From: CAZOMR01 sp964580655
Lineage (GTDB): Bacteria; RBG-13-61-14; CAZOMR01
NCBI GenBank assembly: GCA_964580655.1
Contig: CAZOMR010000008.1
Coordinates: forward strand, 1 to 29,973
Length of the DNA: 29,973 nt
Reading direction: 5' to 3'
This document shows, piece by piece, positions 14,980 to 23,433 of the stretch (its first letter is position 1; the number at the start of each line of letters is the position of its first letter). The position numbers and the translations under genes were made by a program. Below the pieces are notes generated by a model. That model saw only the letters and a program-made list of their open reading frames with translations. It did not search any database and had not been told where the DNA came from.

Positions 14980-15656
14980 GTGAGAATTTCCAGTCGCGCT
15001 CTACATCGGGTTTCACCCGGCGTGAACTCCTGATCCTTCGTGCATACAGGCTGTGGTCTATCATGGGAGATAAATGGCTTCGCTTTCGTTACCGGGACCG
15101 TGTCCGGTTCGGGAGGGACTGCCGTATAGATGCGGGCACATTCAGCCTGCGCGGCCTCGGTGGGGTGGAGCTGGGAGACCGCGTGATTATTGAGCGCGGT
15201 ATTCACAAGGTGTTCTTCAACCTCGAGCCCGGCTCACGCGTTTCCATCGGAGCAGGGACATGGTTTCAGACATTTAACGATAACCTGGTCTTTTCATGCA
15301 AAGCCGGGGCGGAGATCACTTTGGGCAAGAACTGCTGGTTCTCCGGAGGGCTTTACGGTGCCTCGGAGAGAATCACCATCGGGGACCACGCCCTGATCGG
15401 ATACGGGTGTATGATCCTGGACTCGGACCTGCATAAGCTTGATAATGACTCACGGGTCAAGACCGCTCCGGTCAACATTGGCTCGCATGTCTGGATTCCG
15501 TCTCATACCATTGTGCTCAGGGGAGTGACCATCGGGGACCACTGTGTCATAGCCACCGGCTCGATTGTCCTGGACGACATCCCGGACCATTCATTTGCCG
15601 CGGGAAGACCAGCTCATGTAATCAGGAAGATAGGAGACAGGGACAAGGTGCCGTGA
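14976..15656 (+). CDS. Left-handed beta-helix (hexapeptide) acyltransferase
   Basis: 226-residue protein with a short basic N-terminus (residues 1-40) and then isoleucine-rich hexapeptide repeats forming a left-handed beta helix to about residue 215. The IGDHALIGYGCMILDSDLHKL segment holds the acceptor-site His (SDLHKL), and the end VTIGDHCVIATGSIVLDDIPDHSFAAGRPAHVIRKI is typical of NodL/LacA/WbbJ-type O-acetyltransferases, which use acetyl-CoA. The likely substrate is a sugar in a surface polysaccharide (inference from the flanking YfhO genes and sugar mutase). Its ATG overlaps the ComF stop codon (ATGA), so apgM, comF and this gene form a coupled trio. Confidence 0.88.
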   Translation: MSENFQSRSTSGFTRRELLILRAYRLWSIMGDKWLRFRYRDRVRFGRDCRIDAGTFSLRGLGGVELGDRVIIERGIHKVFFNLEPGSRVSIGAGTWFQTFNDNLVFSCKAGAEITLGKNCWFSGGLYGASERITIGDHALIGYGCMILDSDLHKLDNDSRVKTAPVNIGSHVWIPSHTIVLRGVTIGDHCVIATGSIVLDDIPDHSFAAGRPAHVIRKIGDRDKVP

Positions 15657-15690
15657 ATTTTTTGAACGCTTTCGTCAGGTTGAAAGGGGT

Positions 15691-15718
15691 TTGAATTATA
15701 TAAAGCTTCTGTGATAAA
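15691..15718 (+). promoter_or_regulatory. Possible promoter of the toxin-antitoxin-like pair
   Basis: TTGAAT at 15691-15696 and GATAAA at 15713-15718 with 16-bp spacing, in a markedly AT-rich 107-bp gap. AGGAGG precedes the first ATG (15764). The boxes are modest matches. Confidence 0.35.
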
Positions 15719-15763
15719 CTTAAAATATAGAAGGTTTGGACTGATTTTCTCAGGAGGATTCTC

Positions 15764-16189
15764 ATGGTTAAAGAAGGTCAAGAGGCGGAAATTATTGATC
15801 TTACAGGCGAGGTTCGGTCCGCAGACCTTGATGGATGCAATTTCACTTTGCGATTGAGTGATGGGACCAAAATTCCGGGAAAATTTACGGCGGAACAGGA
15901 AGAAATCATAACTAATGCACTTCGCGAACATTCAACACAGAGATTGCAGGTAAAAGGAAAAGCAGAGTTCACATCTCCTGATGGCAAATTCAGGCGTATT
16001 GTCTCAGTTGAAGAAATGATATTGCAGAAAGCAGGTGAGACCATGTATGACCCAAACGCTCGGCCTATCTGGGAGATTGCTGTCGAGATCGGGGCTTCGG
16101 TGCCTGACGAGGTATGGGATAAAGTGCCTAAAGATCTCTCTAAGAATCTGGATCACTACCTTTACGGTATGCCTAAAGAGGACGAATGA
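15764..16189 (+). CDS. Putative antitoxin partner of a PIN toxin, atypical beta-rich type
   Basis: 141 residues. The N-terminal part (about 8-85) alternates short strands with Gly/Asp turns (LTGEVRSADLDGCNFTLRL, then a charged helix, then RLQVKGKAEFTSPDG), suggesting a small beta-barrel. The C-terminal part (about 98-141) is PIWEIAVEIGASVPDEVWDKVPKDLSKNLDHYLYG, a conserved tail I associate with small uncharacterised proteins encoded beside PIN genes. There is no recognisable ribbon-helix-helix, AbrB, Phd or Xre DNA-binding motif. The role as antitoxin is inferred only from position: it precedes the PIN gene and overlaps it by 4 nt (ATGA). The pair is much more AT-rich than its surroundings, a sign of transfer. 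Confidence 0.65.
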   Translation: MVKEGQEAEIIDLTGEVRSADLDGCNFTLRLSDGTKIPGKFTAEQEEIITNALREHSTQRLQVKGKAEFTSPDGKFRRIVSVEEMILQKAGETMYDPNARPIWEIAVEIGASVPDEVWDKVPKDLSKNLDHYLYGMPKEDE

Positions 16190-16605
16190 AATCCGTATTT
16201 GCCGATACATGCTATTGGATTGCTATATTGAATCCTAAAGATGAAATTCACGAAAAGGCTAAATCTGTATCGAAGGCATTAGATCAAGTGATTACAATCA
16301 CAAGCGAAATGGTTTTAACAGAGCTTCTTAATGATAAATATTTCCGTAAGCAAATTATGCTTCGAAAAGCAGCTGTGGAATTTATCAAGCAACAGCAAGA
16401 GAATCCAAATGTCAAAATTATTGCCCAGACAAGCATTCAGTTTAATGAAGCCGTATCGCTTTACGCGAAACGGGCTGATAAGAATTGGAGTCTAACCGAC
16501 TGCGCTTCATTTCAGATCATGGAAAAAGAAGGTATTAGTGAGGCTTTGACATACGATAAAAACTTTGAACAAGCGGGCTTTATTGCTTTGCTAAGGGAAA
16601 AATAG
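16186..16605 (+). CDS. PIN-domain protein, probable VapC-like toxin ribonuclease
   Basis: 139-residue PIN domain. The acidic metal-binding residues of the family are in place: D7 in VFADTCYWIAIL, E46 in EMVLTELLN, D105 in SLTDCASF and D124 in TYDKNFEQAGF. VapC-type PIN toxins cleave tRNA or rRNA when free of antitoxin. The complete active site suggests that this one is functional. Base composition is low in GC (22 of 60 bases from 16201) against roughly 55-60% in neighbouring genes. It overlaps its upstream partner by 4 nt. The target RNA cannot be inferred. Confidence 0.85.
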   Translation: MKSVFADTCYWIAILNPKDEIHEKAKSVSKALDQVITITSEMVLTELLNDKYFRKQIMLRKAAVEFIKQQQENPNVKIIAQTSIQFNEAVSLYAKRADKNWSLTDCASFQIMEKEGISEALTYDKNFEQAGFIALLREK

Positions 16606-16699
16606 ATTATAAATATTATCCTTGCCCATCCTCCGTTTTATAATGAGAATTGGAATTTTTTCTATCTTGTGAGCAAGCACTGAGTTCCTTCAAATCCGG

Positions 16700-16705
16700 T
16701 ATAAT
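16700..16705 (+). promoter_or_regulatory. Isolated -10 box before the second YfhO gene
   Basis: A perfect TATAAT sits 18 bp before the ATG at 16724, but no convincing -35 box is found 16-18 bp upstream. The gap 16606-16723 is AT-rich and otherwise empty. Confidence 0.3.
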
Positions 16706-16723
16706 GAATGCGGACTTGATTAG

Positions 16724-19330
16724 ATGAAAGAAGAGGAAGGCCGGGCCCTGTCTGGAAGGTTCATGCCCCTGATAGCTTGTTTGCTCGCAGGAGTGGGTGC
16801 CGCGGTTATCTTCGGGGAAGACCTTTTTCACGGGTCGGATATTTTCTTCAAGGCGATCCGTGATCCGAACCCTTTTGTGGCATCTTATTCGTGGCAGGAA
16901 TATCATCATTCTGCCCTTGTGGATGGCCGGTTTCCGCTGTGGAATTCCTGGAATGCAATGGGCAGTCCGCAGATTGCGAACTATCAATCCGGCTTCTTTT
17001 CGCCTCTGCTTGCGCCTCTTTTTCTGTTTCCGCTGTCATGGGTGGCAGTGCCTTACCTGCTCCTGCGCCTGGTTCTTGTTGCCTTGGGGATGAGCTTATA
17101 TCTTCGCCGGATCGGTCTGTCCCCTGTTTCCTGCGTCTTGGGTGCTCTTGCCTTCGGTCTTTCCGGCTGGATGATCCAGTATGTCAATAATCAAACCCTG
17201 GTCATTGACCTCTTAATTCCCTTCATCCTTCTTTTCCTGGAGAGGGTTCGGCAGGAGAGAAGGGTCCGCGACACCCTGGTCCTGCTGGCACTGCTTTGCC
17301 TGGTCCTGGTCGGTGGCCAGCCGGGTTCCGCGTTATTCACTATCGCTTTTGCCGGGGCTTATGTTCTATTTTTTGCATGGCGAGACAGAAGAATCCTGAT
17401 AATCTTTGCTGTCGCCGGGGGCATAGCCTTTCTTTTGAGCCTGGTACAGTTGTTTCCCTTTTTCGAGCTGATACCCCAGGGCTGGACATATCACATGCCC
17501 GGCTGGAGTCTAGAGCGCCTTCATCTGGGCGAGATAATCACCCTGATCGCACCCGGATTCTACGGCTTCACCTCGGATAATAGAATTCCCATCATGCAAC
17601 AGCTTCCTTACCTGGGCGTGATCCCTGTGGTGCTTTGCCTGATGTCCGCAGTGCATTTCCGGGCCATGCCCGGACAGGCGAAATTTTTTCTCGCATCTAT
17701 TCTCGTGTGTCTCGGTTTCCTTCATGGCCTGCCGGGCTTTTTCCAGATCATGTCCATTCCGGGCCTGAATCGTCTCAGCTTCTTCAAATACCTTCAGCCA
17801 GTTCTCGCCTTTTCAGCCGTGGCCTGCGCGGCGTATGCGCTTGACAGGGTCCGGGCTCCGAACCGCTCGATCATGCTCCTTGCTTCGGGCGCAATCCTTT
17901 TTCTGCTCTGGCAGGTAAACCGCTTTCCTGATGCACGGGCCTTTCCCCTGGCAACCACAGGCCTGGTCTTGATTCAACTTGCGGCTTTTCGGCTTTTCTT
18001 CAAGAGAAGATGGGCGATCGTGTTCCTTGCATTGCTCGGCTTGATCCTGGACAGCCGCTTCAATCGCCCGAATTTCTTTTTCAACCCCGAGAGACAAGAT
18101 TATTCTTTCCTCAAGCCTTTTGAAAGCCGGGGCCCGGGATTCTTTCGGACCGCGGCCACGCCGGATGTTTTTGCACCTAATCATGGCATCCGGCATAATG
18201 TCGGGGACATTCGTCTCACCGAGGTCTTGTTTGTCCGGCGCTACATAGAATTCCTGGAGGCCCTGAACGGCCAGAGCGATAAAGATATGCAGAAACAAAT
18301 CCTTGCTTACAACTACACCCGTGTTCGGCCTGATCCGGAATACTTCCGGGGGGAGCTTGCCAAAAGGGCTGGAATTCGCTGGTTTTTGAGCAGGTGTCCC
18401 CTTCCTCCTAACCGGAGCATTCAGGGCATTCTCTCAACCGGGAACATGCTTGCTCCTGACGATGAACACATTCTTAAGTCCCGGTTCGAGATTGACGGAG
18501 ATTCTCGTCAGGTCCTGTTTCAACATCCTCCTTCATGCATCAGCATCACGGGAGGGACCGGTTCAGGGGATTCGAGGGTCAGTGCGGCGGTGGCCTTGGA
18601 CCCGAGGGCCCTTGGCGGGGCAGGTGACGGGATGTGGTTTGAGTGCACGAGCCAGGGATGTCTCATATATTCCCGGTATCTTGATCCGAAGGGGCGTGAT
18701 GATGAGAGACGGTGGGTTCCGGTAGAATTCTGTCCGGGCTTGCGTGATGAGCTTCGACTGATCACTTTACCGGGGGTTGATTACTTTAATGACTGGGGCG
18801 GCTGGGGAGACCTTCGGGTAAATGAGGCCCCTGGTATTCATGGCAGGACATATCAGGGTGTCCGGGTTTACGAGAATGAGGATGCCTATCCTCGAGCCTA
18901 TTTCGCGGAGAAGGTTATATGGGTCAAGGATTCCTCGGTGAGCAGGTCATTGCTTTCTTCAGGGAGGCTTGAGGGTGGTGCGGTGCTGATGGAAGGCCGG
19001 ACCCAGGAGGAGAGATACCGAGGGGGGGAGTTGAGATGGTTATCCATGGGTGATGAGCACTTAAGTCTTGAATTGGATGCTAAAGGGGACGGGGCGTTGA
19101 TATTGAGCCAGACATATTTTCCGGGCTGGCAGGCCTGGCTTGATGATAAGGAGACAAGGATATATCCTGCGGATCATGTCTTTCAAGGTGTTCTCCTTCC
19201 CCAGGGAAGGCATGAACTGAATTTGGTTTATCGCCCTCGCGCCTTCCGGATCGGGCTCTGGACCTCCATTGTCTCCACCTTCTGCTGGCTTTTTATTTGG
19301 CTTGTTTCTCGATCTTCTCGATCAGCTTAG
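16724..19330 (+). CDS. YfhO-family polytopic membrane protein (second copy)
   Basis: 868 residues, paralogous to the protein at 10185. About a dozen hydrophobic helices run from residue 13 to about 450, followed by a soluble domain and a closing helix pair. The same family marks appear: DGRFPLWNSWNAMGSPQIANYQSG in the first loop, FLHGLPG...PGLNRLSFFKYLQP in the membrane region, and the C-terminal ILSQTYFPGWQAWLDD...PADHVFQGVLLP block. It is likely a membrane glycosyltransferase or glycan-modifying protein for surface polymers. The assigned ATG lacks a clear ribosome site; M14 (16763) is an alternative with GGAAGG too close upstream. Its last 38 bp overlap the end of the opposing dnaK-type gene, and the final residues SRSSRSA are encoded in the overlap. 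Confidence 0.87.
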   Translation: MKEEEGRALSGRFMPLIACLLAGVGAAVIFGEDLFHGSDIFFKAIRDPNPFVASYSWQEYHHSALVDGRFPLWNSWNAMGSPQIANYQSGFFSPLLAPLFLFPLSWVAVPYLLLRLVLVALGMSLYLRRIGLSPVSCVLGALAFGLSGWMIQYVNNQTLVIDLLIPFILLFLERVRQERRVRDTLVLLALLCLVLVGGQPGSALFTIAFAGAYVLFFAWRDRRILIIFAVAGGIAFLLSLVQLFPFFELIPQGWTYHMPGWSLERLHLGEIITLIAPGFYGFTSDNRIPIMQQLPYLGVIPVVLCLMSAVHFRAMPGQAKFFLASILVCLGFLHGLPGFFQIMSIPGLNRLSFFKYLQPVLAFSAVACAAYALDRVRAPNRSIMLLASGAILFLLWQVNRFPDARAFPLATTGLVLIQLAAFRLFFKRRWAIVFLALLGLILDSRFNRPNFFFNPERQDYSFLKPFESRGPGFFRTAATPDVFAPNHGIRHNVGDIRLTEVLFVRRYIEFLEALNGQSDKDMQKQILAYNYTRVRPDPEYFRGELAKRAGIRWFLSRCPLPPNRSIQGILSTGNMLAPDDEHILKSRFEIDGDSRQVLFQHPPSCISITGGTGSGDSRVSAAVALDPRALGGAGDGMWFECTSQGCLIYSRYLDPKGRDDERRWVPVEFCPGLRDELRLITLPGVDYFNDWGGWGDLRVNEAPGIHGRTYQGVRVYENEDAYPRAYFAEKVIWVKDSSVSRSLLSSGRLEGGAVLMEGRTQEERYRGGELRWLSMGDEHLSLELDAKGDGALILSQTYFPGWQAWLDDKETRIYPADHVFQGVLLPQGRHELNLVYRPRAFRIGLWTSIVSTFCWLFIWLVSRSSRSA

Positions 19331-21125
19331 GGGCATCCTGGATATACTTTGCTATCTGGTCCATGTCTCCGAATTCAATGGCCCTGCGAGCACGCGCCAG
19401 CATGCGCTTTGTATCGCCAGCCAGTTCGCGAGTGAGTTTCTGAGAATGCTCGCGTGTTGACTTTTCCATCTGGAGCAATATGCTCTCCAGTTGGTTACAC
19501 GCCTTTTCAATCTCGCCGCGCTTCTTGAGTTCCACTTCATAATCCTGGCTTGCATCCACCATCCATTGAACTTCCTGTTCGCTCAGGCCGCTGGAAGCTG
19601 TAACGGTGATGGACTGTTGCTGGCCGGTATCAAGGTCTTTGGCGGACACGCTTACGATGCCGTCCGAATCAATATCAAAGTCAACCTCTATCTCGGGCTC
19701 GCCCCGCTTGGCCGGCCGTATTCCGGATAGCATGAATTCACCGAGTAGCTCGTTGTCCGCGGCCTTTTCACTCTCGCCCTGGAGGACCAGTATCTTCACT
19801 GTCTTTTGATTGTCCGAGGCAGTGGTAAAGACATGGCCTGCGTGTGTTGGAATAGTTGTATTGTTTTCTATGATCTTTGTAAAGAATCCTCCGAAGGTCG
19901 CTATGCCGAGGCTCAATGGGGTTACATCCAGAAGGAGCAGGTCCTCGCCTTCCTTCTTCTCCTTCCCCGGCTTCGCTGGCTCGGCCGCTGAGACCAGAGC
20001 ATTGGCCTGGATAGCCGCGCCCATGGCCACGGCCTCGTCCGGATGGACTCCCTTTCGGGGCGCCTTTCCGAAGAATTTTTCCACACGCTGTTGCACCAGC
20101 GGCATTCGCGTCTGTCCCCCGACCAGTATCACCTCGTCAATGTCTTTTTTACTGAGGCCTGCGGCATCCATAGTCTTCTGGCAGATGCTGACCGTGCGCT
20201 CGACCAGGTCGCCCGTCAGCTCTTCCAGTTTCTGCCGGGTGAAAGGCAGGTCAAGGTGGAGTGGGCCTTTGTTTCCGGAGGCGATAAAAGGGAGGTTTAC
20301 CTGGGCCTGCAGGGAAAAGCTTAACTCTATCTTGGCCTTTTCCGCGGCATCCTTGAGGCGCTGAAGGGCCATTCTATCCCGGCGCAGGTTGACGGCTTCC
20401 ACGGCCTGGAAGGTTTCGGCAAGATGGTCTATGATCCTGTCGTCGAAATCATCTCCGCCAAGATAGGTATCCCCCGCGGTTGAGATGACCTCGAACACGC
20501 CTTCACTTATCTCCAGTATGGATATGTCAAATGTTCCTCCACCCAGATCGAATACAGCTATGGTTTGCTCCAGCTTTTTGCCGTGCCCGTAAGCGAGTGA
20601 TGCGGCGGTTGGCTCGTTGATTATCCGGAGCACGTCCAGCCCTGCGATTTTGCCGGCATCCTTGGTGGCCTGGCGCTGGCCGTCATTGAAATAAGCAGGG
20701 ACAGTGACCACGGCCTCACTCACCTTTTCCCCGATGTATTCCTCCGCCACTCTGCGCATCTCCTGGAGTATGAAGGATGCCACTTCCGGCAGGCTCAACT
20801 CCTGCCCTCCTGCCTGGATGCGGATGTCCCCGTGGGAGCCCTCCACTATCTCGTAGGGATAGCTGGCCTTGGCCTTCTTAACCTCCTTGGAGTCGAATTT
20901 TCTTCCTATCAGCCGTTTGGAGGCATAGATAGTATTTGTAGGATTCGTGACCATCTGTCGCTTTGCCAGGTGTCCTACCAGCCGCTTTCCGCCTTCCTCG
21001 AAGGCCACCACCGAGGGGGTTGTCCGGTAGCCTCCCTTGTTCGGGATCACCCTTGCCTGGCCGTCTTCAACCACAGCCACGCAGGAATAGGTTGTTCCGA
21101 GATCAATACCGATTGCCTTGCCCAT
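19293..21125 (-). CDS. DnaK-type Hsp70 chaperone, short paralogue
   Basis: 610-residue Hsp70. The ATPase domain has phosphate loop 1 (IGIDLGTTYSCVAV), phosphate loop 2 (VFDLGGGTFDISIL) and the adenosine motif (VILVGGQTRMPLVQQ). The linker and start of the substrate domain read DLLLLDVTPLSLGIATFGG. It differs from housekeeping DnaK (about 638 residues) in two ways: a Lys/Glu/Pro-rich insertion (about AEPAKPGKEKKEGE) just before the linker, and an end right after the helical lid, with no disordered EEVD-like tail. AGGAGG precedes the ATG. The J-domain gene ends 10 bp upstream, so the two are probably a dedicated Hsp70-Hsp40 pair. No grpE is present. I give no symbol because it may be a secondary copy. 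Confidence 0.93.
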   Translation of the reverse strand: MGKAIGIDLGTTYSCVAVVEDGQARVIPNKGGYRTTPSVVAFEEGGKRLVGHLAKRQMVTNPTNTIYASKRLIGRKFDSKEVKKAKASYPYEIVEGSHGDIRIQAGGQELSLPEVASFILQEMRRVAEEYIGEKVSEAVVTVPAYFNDGQRQATKDAGKIAGLDVLRIINEPTAASLAYGHGKKLEQTIAVFDLGGGTFDISILEISEGVFEVISTAGDTYLGGDDFDDRIIDHLAETFQAVEAVNLRRDRMALQRLKDAAEKAKIELSFSLQAQVNLPFIASGNKGPLHLDLPFTRQKLEELTGDLVERTVSICQKTMDAAGLSKKDIDEVILVGGQTRMPLVQQRVEKFFGKAPRKGVHPDEAVAMGAAIQANALVSAAEPAKPGKEKKEGEDLLLLDVTPLSLGIATFGGFFTKIIENNTTIPTHAGHVFTTASDNQKTVKILVLQGESEKAADNELLGEFMLSGIRPAKRGEPEIEVDFDIDSDGIVSVSAKDLDTGQQQSITVTASSGLSEQEVQWMVDASQDYEVELKKRGEIEKACNQLESILLQMEKSTREHSQKLTRELAGDTKRMLARARRAIEFGDMDQIAKYIQDAPKLIEKIEKQAK

Positions 21126-21135
21126 CTTGGCCTCC

Positions 21136-22440
21136 TCAGGATTTCCTTACAGCCTTGAGTTCCTTGCTCGCTCTTTTATGCTTGGGCTCAAGTTCCAGCA
21201 CCTTCTCGAACTGAATCGCGGCCGCGCTCATCTGTCCGAGTCCCTTGTATGCCAGACCCAGGATAAAATGATATTTCGAATCCCCCGCTCTCAACTCAAT
21301 CGCTTTGAGGCACAGTGACCGTGCCCTTTCAAAATTGTTCTGATAGTTTAGCACAGCTTCAGCCAACTTGTAAAGGTAGTCGGGATTCTGCGGGCTTGAT
21401 TTTACCGCCTCGTTGTAAAACCTGACAGCCCGATCATATTCCTTGCCCTCCTCTGCGGCCAGGCCTTCCTCGTAAGCTATCTCCGCCTGTATATTTTCTT
21501 CTATTACCTCAAGCTTCTCAAGCTCCTCTTTATATCTCGGATTCAACGGGTCATACTGCATGGCCAGCTTGAGGCTGGTGCGCGCGGCCTTGATGTTCCT
21601 CTTTTTAACCTCAAGCATCGCGCCCTCGTATAATCTCTGCGCCTTTTGAATCTGTTCCGAGAAAGGGCCTCCCCTGAGCTTTTTGAGGAGTTCCTCTTCC
21701 CGCTTCTTCTTTTTATCTTTTGAGAAATCAAGAGAGATTTTTGGCATGTCCGGCCGTTTTTTCTTCCAGTCCGCTTCTTCCAATCTTGCCTTTGCGGTCA
21801 GGGTGCTGATCTTGACGCCACCCCCTTTTGCCCTCAGTTGCCCCTCATACTCTCTTCTTTTATCCTCATCAGTCAAGGTTTGGAGGGCTATATTTGTGCG
21901 CTTGAAGATTTCCTTTAATTTGTCTCTGATTTCCGGTTCCGCCCTGCGATAGAAGCGGTCCGGGTGAAAAAGCTTGGACCGCTTGAAGTATGCCTTCTTT
22001 ATCTCCCTGGGCGTGGCCGCGCGGTCCACGCCCAACAGCTCGAAGTAATCAATGTTTTCTATCTCCTGGTAGATTGTATCAATCCAGGAGAAGAACGCCG
22101 GGCCTTCCGGGACCTGCTCGAATCGTAAGATTTTCTTTCTCTCTTTCTCAGCTTCCTCTTTTTGCGGCCTGGCCTCGGGCTTCTGCTCGCGCTCTGAGGC
22201 GGAAGCCGAAAAGTCATGCTCCTGGTGGATGGATATGATGCCCTTGTCCAGGAGGCGCTCAAGTATCTGGAGAGTCTCTCCCCTTCCGAGTCCGCTCATG
22301 GAGATGAGATGCTCCACATTGGTTCGGCCATCCAGCCGTGAAAGGATAAACCCTTCACGCGCATCCACATCCAGTGATGAGAAATCAATCCCCTCACACA
22401 TAAGTGGAATGGCTTCGGAATTTATCTTTTGAGCGCTCAC
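21136..22440 (-). CDS. J-domain protein with TPR repeats
   Basis: 434-residue protein with a GTG start overlapping the argF stop by 4 nt (GTGA). Residues 15-75 resemble a small helical domain (REGFILSRLDGRTNVEHLISMSGLG...LLDKGII). A charged linker follows at about 80-110. The J domain lies at 131-198 (DYFELLGVDRAATPREIKKAYFKRS) with the essential HPD at 159-161. TPR-like helices occupy about 260-430, including EYDRAVRFYNEAVKSSPQNPDYLYKLAEAVL-type units. The Gly/Phe and zinc-finger regions of classical DnaJ are absent, so this is a type III J protein that probably recruits the adjacent DnaK to clients bound by the TPR part. Similar J-TPR proteins occur in Deltaproteobacteria (general knowledge). 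Client identity is unknown. Confidence 0.88.
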   Translation of the reverse strand: MSAQKINSEAIPLMCEGIDFSSLDVDAREGFILSRLDGRTNVEHLISMSGLGRGETLQILERLLDKGIISIHQEHDFSASASEREQKPEARPQKEEAEKERKKILRFEQVPEGPAFFSWIDTIYQEIENIDYFELLGVDRAATPREIKKAYFKRSKLFHPDRFYRRAEPEIRDKLKEIFKRTNIALQTLTDEDKRREYEGQLRAKGGGVKISTLTAKARLEEADWKKKRPDMPKISLDFSKDKKKKREEELLKKLRGGPFSEQIQKAQRLYEGAMLEVKKRNIKAARTSLKLAMQYDPLNPRYKEELEKLEVIEENIQAEIAYEEGLAAEEGKEYDRAVRFYNEAVKSSPQNPDYLYKLAEAVLNYQNNFERARSLCLKAIELRAGDSKYHFILGLAYKGLGQMSAAAIQFEKVLELEPKHKRASKELKAVRKS

Positions 22441-23375
22441 GGGTTAAAGACCCTGCTTGAGTTCTTTGCGAGCATGATCTCCAGGATAGCCTTCTGGAGG
22501 TGAAGGCGGTTTTCCGCCTGGTCAAAGACCACAGAATTCTTTCCCTCAAGCGCATCCTCGGTTATCTCCTCGCCCCGATGCGCAGGCAGGCAGTGCATGA
22601 TGAGCGCCCCCGGGGCGGCAAGCTGGATGATCTGGTGGTTGACCTGATAGCCCTTGAAGGCCTGTCGCCGCTCAAGAGCCTCTTTATCCTGGCCCATGCT
22701 TACCCAGACATCCGTATACAGCACTTGCGCGCCTCTGGCCGCGGCCTCGGGATCATGTTCAACCTTGATCTTGCCTTTCGCGCGCGACAAGGCTTCCGCA
22801 AGGACCTCTTGCGCAGGCTCGTATCCCGGGGGACAGGCGATCGCGAGTTCAAAGCCTAAAACAGATGCCGCGTTTACCCAGGAGTTGGCTACATTGTTTC
22901 CGTCACCAATATAAGCCACACGCAGGTCCTTCAAGTTCCGGCCCCTCTCCACTATGGTAAAAATATCCGCAAGCACCTGGCATGGATGAGCGAGATCGGT
23001 CAGCGCATTGATCACGGGCACGGTGGCCCAGCGGGCCAGCTCCACCACATCCTCATGACGAAATGCCCGGATAACTATCGCATCAACATAGCGGGAGAGC
23101 ACCCGCGCCGTGTCCGGGATGACCTCTCCACGGCTCATCTGGCTATCTGAGCTTGAAAGATATACCGGGTGGCCCCCCATCTGGTGCACCCCGACCTCGA
23201 AGGATACCCGTGTGCGGGTCGAGGACTTCTCGAAGACCAGGGCCACGCTTTTTCCGGAGAGCGGCCTGTGGGCCTTGCCATTCTTCAAGAGCCGCTTGCG
23301 CTCCCCGGTCAGCGCGATCACGGCCTGTATCTCATCCGTTTCCAGGTCGCATATCGTAATCAGGTCTTTATTCAT
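22437..23375 (-). CDS. argF: Ornithine carbamoyltransferase
   Basis: 312 residues from the ATG at 23375 (MNKDLITICDLE), which matches the family N-terminus. An upstream in-frame TTG at 23390 would add five residues but has no ribosome site. The enzyme joins carbamoyl phosphate to ornithine to give citrulline in arginine synthesis. Signatures are STRTR (carbamoyl-phosphate loop), HPCQVLADIFTI, and HCLPAHRGEEI (ornithine loop with the reactive Cys). Length is as expected (about 305-315). It follows argD after 44 bp and is coupled by a 4-nt overlap to the J-domain gene. Confidence 0.96.
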   Translation of the reverse strand: MNKDLITICDLETDEIQAVIALTGERKRLLKNGKAHRPLSGKSVALVFEKSSTRTRVSFEVGVHQMGGHPVYLSSSDSQMSRGEVIPDTARVLSRYVDAIVIRAFRHEDVVELARWATVPVINALTDLAHPCQVLADIFTIVERGRNLKDLRVAYIGDGNNVANSWVNAASVLGFELAIACPPGYEPAQEVLAEALSRAKGKIKVEHDPEAAARGAQVLYTDVWVSMGQDKEALERRQAFKGYQVNHQIIQLAAPGALIMHCLPAHRGEEITEDALEGKNSVVFDQAENRLHLQKAILEIMLAKNSSRVFNP

Positions 23376-23404
23376 TTTATCGCCAATCAAATCAGGATAA
23401 TAAT

Positions 23405-23433
23405 TTTATCACAATATTCTCAGTTTTTTTCAA
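23405..23433 (-). promoter_or_regulatory. Possible internal promoter before argF
   Basis: On the minus strand TTGAAA (23433-23428, inside the last argD codons) and GATAAA (23410-23405) have 17-bp spacing, about 30 bp before argF. The 44-bp argD-argF gap is the largest in this gene run. No ARG-box-like palindrome was recognised. Confidence 0.3.

Noticed and set aside
15657..15763. tRNA or small RNA gene in the AT-rich gap
   Set aside because: No cloverleaf arms, T-loop consensus or CCA-type end could be found on either strand.
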